Of a DNA stretch of 64,000 nucleotides, positions 9,890 through 64,000 are shown one piece after another. The notes under the pieces are model-generated. The model was given only the letters and a program-made list of their open reading frames with translations. It was not told where the DNA came from and searched no databases. Position 1 is the stretch's first letter. Each line of letters opens with the position of its first letter. This DNA is from Cristatella mucedo (taxonomy: Eukaryota; Bryozoa; Phylactolaemata; Cristatellidae): the NCBI GenBank assembly GCA_009760855.2, contig WPIO01000109.1, positions 407,001-471,000 on the forward strand, written 5' to 3'. Position numbers and translations under genes: made by a program.

Positions 9890-12800
9890 TATCCACTAGA
9901 TACCTCTGCTGTCAGCTCCGTGCAGTACCTCAATTTCGAAGAATTTGATCTCTCTGTCTAAAAAGACTGTTTGCCCTGAGGACCCGTATATCCACTGTTC
10001 TACCGATGAGTTGTAAAGATTTGCTGCAGTCCATACAAACTAACAAATAAATATGTCCTTAGCCTCAGGTCGTGTCCCTGCATCTTTCCAAAAGGCTGTT
10101 TTTAGATCGCTCACTTAGAAGGCAACAGTACACCAAAATAGCTTAAGCAACGTCAGTCCAGTCTCCGTACTGCCTACTCTATCAAAAAATTGGAACAGCT
10201 GATCTCTTGTATCAGCACTTCAAAATGAGCAACTAAGTTCCAGTCAGATTGTAGAGGCCAGTCACTCCACAGAATGACTGGCACTGCAGCGATGGGCGAT
10301 ATTCACTAGAATGCAGACTGTAACGGGTACAGTTTTGCTGCTTGTTTTGCCGGATCTCTCTGCAGTGTTTGATACTATGGCAGACCAAGTCCTTTTCAAG
10401 CGCCATTCATCTGGTCTGGGCATCACTGGCAGTGCAATAAAATTGTTAAAGTCCTTTCTTTGTGGCCAACTTCAGAGCTTCGATGTCAACGGTCAGCAGT
10501 CATCCGATAAGCCTCTAAATTATGGGGTACCCATGGGCTCTATGCTTGGTCCACTTATTTAGCAATGTATACTCTCACTCTGTCGATGTAATCGCCAAGT
10601 AAAATCTAGTATTTCATTTTTATGCAGATGATACAGCTGTACGTGCGATTCGATCCCTACCAGCATTCCAGCACGTCGAACTCTCTGTTAACTCCATTAC
10701 TGCACGTGTCGCTGAAATTAGCACTACGCAGGCGGCAAACTTTCTTAAATTAATTGACTATTAAGCCTACTTACTAGTCAGGGGAAAATCAAGTGTTACT
10801 CAGAAAATGAAAAATCTAACCCTCAACATGGGCTCGGCAAGATTATCTCGTGTAGATTATCTGCTCGCCATCTGGGTGTCCTGTACCTTTCACTAGAAGA
10901 CCACATCAGCTCCACAGTCACTCGAATCTACTTTCAGCTATGAAAGTCTGACGTAGCCAGCTCCCGCCCTCCCGCGAGTTCTCCAGCTCTCTGCATTAGC
11001 GACCCAGATGTCGCCTTCGACTGTGGGCTGCGTTCGTGGAATGCCGGATTTCAGATTGCTGTCTCATCTGGAGAACCCGGCTTGTTGAGTAACATGGCCA
11101 AAACTAGGGCACACTTAGATACGAGACCGGCAGCCATACTAGCACATGCGTTGGCGACATGGCGTCTAGGCTATTGCAGTTCTCTTTATTCAGCAGTCAT
11201 CGGTCTTTGCCCTTAATCGTTTGCAACTGGTGCCAAACTCTGCAGCGAGCTCGTCTGGCCGGGCGTGAAGGGGGGAAATGTCACATCGCCACACTTCTGC
11301 TTGAGCTTCACTGGTTTCATATTAAGCAACGAATCAATTTAAAGATCCTCAGTTTGGCATAAACGTCACTTCGCTCGCTTGCGCCAGCTTTTTTATCCGA
11401 CCTCCTTGCTCTTCTAGTCACGTACTATCGCATGTCCCGCTCGTAGGCATCTACTCGTCTGACCGTGCGTCGCATTAGTTTGAAATCGGTTGGCGATCTA
11501 GTCTTCAGCTCCGTCTGCTCTAGAACTTGCTTCCGGATACGGTCGCTGCCTACAAAAACCTTGCATCCTTCAAGTGTCAACTCAAGACGCATCTGCTTCT
11601 TTCAGCGTTCCTTTCGCCCCAGTGAGCATGTTTTTTTTTTGTTGCTCCGGTGTGCTTCGAGTGCGTAGAAGTCCACGAGTCAGCGCACTTTTCGTGACGA
11701 GCTCCAGCCTTCATTGGTTCTCCAGCTGCCTGCATAAGCGGCCCAGGGCATCGCCCGTGACCGCTAGCTGCATTACTGGAATCCCGAACCTCTAATTGCT
11801 CTCGCATCTGTGCCTAACCGAGAGCGTTAAGTAACGTGACCAAAATCAGGGCAAGCTTAGATCCGAGTACGGCAGCCATACTAGTACATGCGTTTGTGAT
11901 TTCGCGTCTAGATTATTGCAATCTCTTTTATCCACGGCTCCCGGCCTGTGCCCTTGATCGTTTGTAATTTTTGGTGCGAAACTCAGTGGATCGTCTGATC
12001 TGTCGTCAGCGGCGTAGCTTACCCATTTAGCTCAGGAGGATAATGTGCTCGTTCGCTCTTCACGATCGAGGTCGGAGGTTCGAATTCTGCAGTTGGCGAT
12101 CCACAATTGCTAACTGCAAGAAGTGCGCCGTTAAAGGCTCTTCTGCCGCCATGCAAATGAGGCAGTTGAATTAGGGCCGCGATCACCACGCTTCTGTGTC
12201 TCCCTCGCTGGATCCCCATCAAGCATTGAGTCAAATTCAAGACCCTCAGCCCCCCCCCCCGAAGCACAGATCGTTTCACTCGTTAGCGACAGCCCGTCTG
12301 TATGACGTCTCTGCTTCTTGTGGCTGATTTATGGTATCCGAAGTTTATGGGTTAATGACATTTATTGCCTGGTTATTCTCACTGCGGCCAGTTTATGGTC
12401 TGGAGTTAATTTCGGCCCAGCAGAGATTAGGCAGCTGCTTTTGGTTTACGGGCCGTTTTTATTTTACGGCAGTGAGTGTTAAATAAAGGGCTGCAGAGAC
12501 GAGGCAACTACGATGAGGATGCCGAGCTCGGCGGTCGTGCAATGGCTCGCTTCGGCGTCCGCCCATGTGAATAGACGTCTCGAAGCTCGCTTCGGTGTTC
12601 TGCGTGGCGTCTCGTGCCTGCGGTTTGAAAACCATCAAGCTATACATCTCAAATGTGCTAGCGCACCTGCCCACCTACCTCAGTGCCTTGTCATCTCGCC
12701 GTCCCGCACACTAAATTCAAATCCGTTGGGGGATCGAGCCTTCAGCATGTATGCACTGAAACTCCGGAACTTGGTTCCGGGTGCGGTCACTACCTGCAAT

Positions 12801-12995
12801 GGCGCCTGCATCCTTGAAGTCTCAATCATCAAGACAGATAAGCTCGGGTCAGCTTTGCCTCCTCGCAGCGGCGCGAGGGCCTTTTTGTTCCGCTGTGCTT
12901 TTCGCACACACCTGATAATGATATTTAGCATGGTAGTAGCCCGAGATAGCCTTTCCAAACGCTCACAGCTTCACGCAAATCCCTTCCATATTTAC
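9890..12995 (+). mobile_element. LINE-C, decayed reverse transcriptase region with SINE insertion
   Basis: Frames contain LPDLSAVFDTMADQVLFKRH and NYGVPMGSMLGPL (10340-10560), then a shifted frame with YADDTAV (10620-10640): reverse transcriptase motifs with the catalytic Asp pair. Stops and shifts are many, so it is inactive. A C-terminal block GDRAFSMYALKLRNLVPG lies near 12738-12791. The segment at 10965-11400 is repeated at 11705-12190, and a SINE-1 sits inside the second copy. It is probably two overlapping fragments of one family. Confidence 0.8.
12020..12178 (+). mobile_element. SINE-1 copy, best preserved head
   Basis: A box 'ttagctcaggagg' at about 12029-12041 and B box 'ggttcgaattc' at about 12076-12086 are spaced as in a tRNA gene; the body 'ttaaaggctcttctgccgcc' and the end 'aatgaggcagttgaattagg' follow. 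It interrupts LINE-C. It is not a functional tRNA: no cloverleaf 3' acceptor stem follows. Confidence 0.85.
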
Positions 12996-13395
12996 GTTTC
13001 CAGCAACAATGCTTCTTGTTAATTGTCACTATACGGAGCAAAGTCTCCTTCCTGCGGATGATTTTTTTTCTAGAAAATGTGCCTAAAACATAAAAAGGGC
13101 TGTTGCACTGGCAAGCTCAGCATTATACACTATCGGGTCTATATGAAGAAAACTTTAAGTAAATACACCTCAGCACACATACTGGACACAATCATACATA
13201 CAAGGGCAAAGTACTCTGGTCCCCGGCTATGGGTATCGTCGATGCTAACTCGCCTCGTCACCTGCGCAGAACTGGTCACTGCAAAAAAATAAAAATTCCG
13301 TGAGTAACCTAACCGATGGCTACGAGTGCCTTCAAGTATGCTTTAGTATGCTGACCTAACATGACACCTGTTTACTTTTTGCATACCTAAATATA

Positions 13396-13528
13396 TTTAA
13401 TTCGTATAGCACCCTAAGAGAACTTAATCTCTATCCGGGCGGTTTACATTTGCCGCCCGGCTCGAGCCCACGACCTCGGTCGTCAAAGGCGAGCCCCTTA
13501 CCCCTACCCATTCTCTCCCAGCGAGCTG
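13396..13528 (-). mobile_element. SINE-2 copy
   Basis: On the minus strand a tRNA-like head (B box: gacctcggtcgt / gggctcgagcc complement) is followed by the tail 'ctatacgaattaaat' complement. The 'gcaccctaagagaacttaat' block is the reverse of the LINE-A 3' tail. Confidence 0.75.
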
Positions 13529-13725
13529 TAAATAGCCTGGCTAGAGTTCCAGTCCCTAGGGCACTATGCCAAAGACCTAATAAGACGTATAATTATTATT
13601 TACTATTATTATTCGACGAGGAGAGGATTCTCAACCTGCCGCACCACGGCGAAAGCTAAACCGAAACCGATGCCTCGGCAGGTAGATCGCTGGCTCGCTC
13701 GCGCTCTCTCTGTGTCCCACACACA

Positions 13726-13728
<3 letters not shown>

Positions 13729-13777
<49 letters not shown>

Positions 13778-13804
13778 CTCTCTCTCCCTCTCTCTCTCTC
13801 TCTC
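13729..13804 (+). repeat. (CT)n microsatellite
   Basis: 76 bp of CT with a few C interruptions, preceded by a short (AC)n run. Confidence 0.95.
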
Positions 13805-13899
13805 CTCACATTTTCTGTGTCTCGTCTCCTCCCGTTGCCGCTCGTGCTTTCTAGAAATAGGTGCCTAGCACTAAGCAAACATCGAGGACTCGGATGCTA

Positions 13900-14660
13900 G
13901 GAAAAAGCCTCGTCGCTGCACGGGCGTACGGGAGGAACGGTTCGGCCCCGTCTAGCTGCTGCCCTGGGCGACAGCAAGAATTTCCCATTCTCGTCGATGG
14001 CGTCAGCAATTTCAGACCTCCTCACTGGCCAAGTCCCCGGCCCTAGACGATGCTTCGCCACTCGCTGTTTTCGAGCCACGAGCCCTTCATTGGATGTCGC
14101 TCGAAGCAGGGCTTCTGTAGCGCTGAATGGGACCTACACGAGCGCTGCAGCAGCATCGGCAGGTCGAGGATTTATCCGGGCCTCGGCGTACAGACGCCCG
14201 CTCCGCCCGCTCAGCGCCGGCGGACAGCACCGGCAACTTTTCAACCTTGCCCAGGCCGCGGAGGCGGCGCACCCGCACACGCCAGGCAGCGGCGACCGAG
14301 ATCGGACGCCACCTGGCGCAGTCAGCGAAGTCGAGTGAGCGGATCGGAAGGAAGCCGAAGCTCAGCCCTCGGCTAGCCGCCGCGGTTCGCCGAGCGGCAG
14401 CCGACCTGCACTCGGTTCGCCGAGCGGCAGCCGACCTGCACTCCGCTGCCGAGCGGGCGCCAGCGACAGGAAGCGAACGGCCGCCGCGAAGCACCCGGCG
14501 GCGATAGGTGCCGTCTTGCTTACCGGCATTTGCCGAGCGGAGGAGCCGTCGGCCAATCGAAGCCGAATCGGATTCCGGGCTCTGAGCAGCGAGTCGCTAG
14601 CTGGTCGCCGCCCCGGACGAGCGTATTGCCGCCCCTAGGGGCGCCAATACGTCAGTCGCT
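13900..14660. other. GC-rich, CpG-dense block
   Basis: Markedly richer in CpG than its surroundings. Open frames of 100-135 codons exist on both strands, typical of GC-rich sequence, and none matches a family. Contains an exact 30-bp tandem duplication (14384-14413 and 14414-14443). A promoter of an unseen gene is possible. Confidence 0.4.
14384..14443 (+). repeat. exact 30-bp tandem duplication
   Basis: Two copies of the unit beginning ggttcgccgagcggcagccg, no differences seen. It lies in the GC-rich block. Confidence 0.9.
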
Positions 14661-16105
14661 TCATCATCGTACTCGCTCCTTTTTGAGATGTGCAAGCGGC
14701 TGGAGCTGCTCTTCGGCGGTGCAGTTTTAGCCACAGCGCATTGAGCGAACATTATCAGCGGGGTTGCAGCTATTCTACCGCTACTTCGGATCTCAGCGGC
14801 CCGGATGTGGAGTGCACTAACGCTGCAGCTCAGCTGGTGGCCTGCATGTTCGTGCGAAATGGTTTGGGTATTATTTTTACTGTTTATCGCTCAGCCGAGC
14901 TGAAGTTCAGACGCTGACGCAGTAATGGCTGACGTTCAAGGCTTTCCATTCAGCACGAACCTCATGCTAGAATTGTCGTACTTAAATAGTTGCCATAAAT
15001 CCAGCCGAGTCCACGGCTATGGCGATTGTCAGGCAACTAGTGAAGCAGGCGAGGGCGCTAATTTCAGGCAGCTAGCTCAGAATCAGCATCCGTAGCCGAA
15101 CCTGAAAGTTCCTTCTTCCAATCGCTCACCGATCTGTGGCGACTGCGAGCAATGGCCGTCGTCAGGGACCACTCCGGATCGCCAGTAACTTTTGGAAATG
15201 AACCACAGTCCACCAGCTGTGGCACCTGCTCCCAAAGATGCAATGCCTCTGACCCTAGACGGCTACAGCCATATATTGAGTAAAATAAATCTGCTTGATA
15301 GCTGGCTACATTGGAATAGCGTACAGCTTCACGACGTCCAACACTTGAACCAGCAGGTAATCAAAACCTGTCGTTGCCGCAGCAAAAGCCAGCATATACT
15401 ATAGATAAAAACATCGGCTTTGACATGAGACCTCCACAAATCACATACTGTGGCTAAATCATTTTTTTTAATGCCAGGGACGATATTCTTGTCACATTGC
15501 TACCAAGACAGTGATCATGAGATCGGTGACATCCTTGATTAGAGAAAAACCTATCTGAGGGCTAAGCTGGTGCTAACCTCTATGTATGCGCTCTATTTTA
15601 CTACACTATCGTCAGCAGATGCACCAAGAATAAGGTTGAAGATACTGAGTGCAATCGTACAAGGAAAAGTCCACATCGAAGGAGGTCGAAGCTTGTTTTC
15701 TGTCAGACAGATAACCCAGTTTATATGAAAAGAACCAAGACTCTGATAAAAAGGCCACATCCGCACGCCGGTGCAGCGCCTCTACCGACGAGGATTTTAT
15801 GTCTACCGTTATATGCTGCCAGGACCTAGTGTCACCCTGGCCTGAAATCGCTCAGCAAACCTCATTTCTCGATTGAAATCGGCATGCTAAAAGCCTTGGG
15901 AGTGCTGCTGTAGGGAAGATTCTCAACTGCCTCGATCGAAACACCGATGTCTGCTAACTCGGCACCACTCAGCTAAGCACTGCAGTAGAGCTGCAGCTGC
16001 ATCCACGGACTAGTTGCTGGAGCTGATGCTTGTCAAGTCGCTCAACAAGAGCCGACAAAAGCTTGATGACGAGCTCTCCGTGCTATACAAATGAATTAGA
16101 CACTC
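14661..16105. other. intergenic stretch, no gene recognised
   Basis: No family match, no long tract and no clear transposon blocks. Confidence 0.4.
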
Positions 16106-16120
16106 ACATTTGATATATAC

Positions 16121-16132
<12 letters not shown>

Positions 16133-16158
<26 letters not shown>
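16133..16158 (+). repeat. (TA)n run
   Basis: Short TA run just outside the left arm of the palindrome at 16159-16311. Confidence 0.85.
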
Positions 16159-16160
<2 letters not shown>

Positions 16161-16186
16161 TCAAGAAGCAGGAGCAGGAAGAATTG

Positions 16187-16282
<96 letters not shown>

Positions 16283-16311
16283 CAATTCTTCCTGCTCCTG
16301 CTTCTTGACTT
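16159..16311. repeat. perfect palindrome: 31-bp arms around (TA)n
   Basis: The left arm 16159-16189 (aagtcaagaagcaggagcag...) is the exact reverse complement of 16281-16311. The 91-bp core is (TA)n, itself self-complementary, so the whole 153 bp can fold as one hairpin or cruciform. It lies about 250 bp beyond the probable CLASP 3' end. Confidence 0.93.
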
Positions 16312-16566
16312 CTAATTGCTAACCAGCAAGGAATTCCCTCCAGCCAGTCTCCTGCTTGCTCGCAGGCCTCGTTACTTGAAGCTAGCAAGCCAACCGCAGG
16401 CTCGAACTCAAACCTTGGGCTTCGGCTAGCAGCCGAGGGGAGCAGGCAGCAGGTGAGGCCAGAAGCAAAGGATACAGCCAGCAAAGGCACCCTGCTCGCA
16501 CCACCCGATGCAAAAACGACACCAGCTCGTACAACTTCATAAACTCATGATAAAAAGCCGATTTTT

Positions 16567-16572
16567 TTTATT
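16567..16572 (-). terminator. candidate CLASP polyadenylation signal AATAAA
   Basis: First canonical AATAAA in the sense direction after the stop, followed within about 40 nt by a GT-rich piece (GAAGTTGTACGAGCTGGTGT). The distance of about 945 nt from the stop is reasonable for an animal 3'UTR. Confidence 0.5.
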
Positions 16573-17006
16573 CTCGTAGTACCTAATGGCAGGCCCTTCT
16601 TATGCACTCGCACACGCCAAAACAAAAAATCCACACATCATCTGCACAGCGTATTTTACAGGGCTACGTGAAAACGCAATAGAATGTTAACGCCGGCAGT
16701 GAGGCACTGCAGCATCAGTCTAGCGTTACCGCCGCCTCCCTCCATCGTGGGCAAACGTTCAAAGGAGCTTCGGTGGTGGTCGCAGCATCGAGGCTGCTGC
16801 CGAGCTCCGATTGGAAGAGGAGCTGTGCTGCTGCGACCTCGAGGTCGCAGCAGTGCAGCAAAGTACAGCGACCCTCAGTCACGGCCACTCGCAGAGGCGA
16901 CAGCAACCTGCAAGCTGCATTGCAATCACATAGCACGGCTGCCACCCAAGCAGCGGCAAGGGTCGTGCGAAGCCGGAGCGGCAGTGCAATACAGAGACAG
17001 ACAGAC

Positions 17007-17167
<161 letters not shown>

Positions 17168-17514
17168 GGGGGCAGTGAGCGGGCTCGTGAGAAGCCAGCG
17201 CACCCGGCATCAACGAGCGAAGTCCGAAGGAACTGGCAGCACCAGCCACCGCCATGACGACGGCCCGCGTGCGTGCACACGCACTGAGACTGTCTGTAGG
17301 GCAACTACCGAGAGTCGGCGGCTGGCGTCACTTGAGTGCTCTCCTGGTCGTCGTCACCACGTCATGCACAACCACCCGACTGCGAGTTGGCTATCACGTG
17401 GCATGGGTCCGCTGACCGCTCGAGAGGGCTCGTAGAGACGGTGCCCTGGGCCTCTGGCATGTGCACGAGGCACCGGGAGCTCTGCTGCATGGCTGGCTGC
17501 CGCGACAAGACGCG

Positions 17515-63230
<45,716 letters not shown>

Positions 63231-63521
63231 CTGCAAATGCACGAGAAGGATTTAAGCAGCGCCAGCTATGCAGCAGACTATCGGCATATGTTCAAATCTA
63301 AACAGACTTAGCCACGTGTTCCGATATAGAAATAACTGCAGTGACAGACAGTTGAGAGCACATATTAGTAAATGCTAATAATCAAGTCCTGGTTGACCTT
63401 TTCCACGATTTTGCATGATCGACAAAGCTTACCTAAGCTTAGCCTGCTTGACATTAGCTCTCGCGTTATTGCTACTCTTGCAGCTGGTTGTTCAGCGCCT
63501 GGATTGAGATTTGATAATAAT

Positions 63522-64000
63522 AATAGTAAGAATAATGCACTTTATAAAGCAACCTTAAAAAACTCAATCTCTTTCTAGGCGCTTTACATTTGCTGCAAAG
63601 GGAAATGCAATTGAATGGTGAGTAATATCATGCTTGATAAACAAAACATGAATAAAATGGTTAGGGGTGACATGCACAGGGTCAGCATGCAAATGTGGTT
63701 AGTGGCAGCATGCACGGTGTCAGCACGCATAAGCACATCAAGGACGAATCACAGGGACCCACTAAATGCTGTCCTAAGTAGGTGTTTTTAATTTCTTTTT
63801 AAATGGTGTCAAGTCAGGGGATGTTCTGACGCAAGTCGGGAGTGAGTTCCAGGCTTTGGGACCATACGAACTAAATGCATGCTCCAAAGGATTTGAGATT
63901 TGTACCAGGTATTGGTAAACTGCTGGATTCCGAAAAGCTGGTGGTACAATGCTTGGCCGGTGGGGGAGTAGATCTGAGAGATAAGTTGGAGCCAACGAAT
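63522..64000 (-). mobile_element. LINE-A 3' end, cut by window edge
   Basis: Minus-strand frame at 63774-63995 reads APTYLSDLLPHRPSIVPPAF, AFSSYGPKAWNSLPTCVRTS and ends FKKKLKTPT; then the full 3'UTR and (ATT)n tail. It is the cleanest LINE-A coding end here and the only copy in the gene in the same sense as CLASP. Confidence 0.92.

Noticed and set aside
10311-10562. Host reverse transcriptase-like gene
   Set aside because: It is part of decayed LINE-C: frames are broken and the family recurs at 47.4 and 53.4 kb.
12020-12100. Functional tRNA gene
   Set aside because: A and B boxes are present but there is no pairing acceptor stem and the same unit recurs with a fixed body; it is a SINE head.
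14087-14507. Overlapping frames of 126-135 codons on both strands
   Set aside because: Arg/Ala-rich in both directions, as expected from GC-rich DNA; no homology recognised.

Overview
The window is a piece of an animal nuclear genome. Introns are long with canonical GT-AG borders, non-LTR retrotransposon tails and tRNA-headed SINEs are frequent, and long dinucleotide microsatellites are common. No operons, bacterial ribosome binding sites or CRISPR arrays are seen. The LINE fragments look CR1/L2/Jockey-like, and the main gene is clearly diverged from its vertebrate relatives, so an invertebrate is likely. I cannot name the species.

The one gene I can establish is CLASP, the microtubule plus-end rescue and anti-catastrophe factor. 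It lies on the minus strand from 63230 down to the stop codon at 17515. I joined 28 exons across 27 GT-AG introns into a single open frame of 3867 nt (1288 codons plus stop). Every exon joins in phase. It runs from the end of the first TOG domain through TOG2, an SxIP-bearing Ser/Arg/Gly/Gln linker, TOG3, a second linker and the C-terminal TOG-like CLIP/kinetochore-binding domain. The start codon, most of TOG1 and the promoter lie beyond position 64000.

Layout: 1-16.5 kb is intergenic, with decayed LINE and SINE copies, two long CT/GA tracts, a GC-rich block (13.9-14.7 kb) and a perfect palindrome with a TA core (16.16-16.31 kb). From about 16.55 to 17.51 kb is the probable CLASP 3'UTR, holding a 154-bp CU tract. 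From 17.5 to 64 kb is CLASP, whose introns carry most of the repeats.

The main second-look items are: a symmetric, in-frame skippable TOG2 exon (40675-40812) flanked by very long CU tracts; the fact that all nine long GA/CT tracts of the gene are pyrimidine-rich in the sense strand; a 3-4 kb GC-rich block in the 7.8-kb intron after TOG1, where an alternative promoter for a TOG1-less isoform could sit; a SINE family whose 3' tail matches a LINE tail in the same window; and two hairpin palindromes with TA cores. I found no convincing evidence of an entirely new system.
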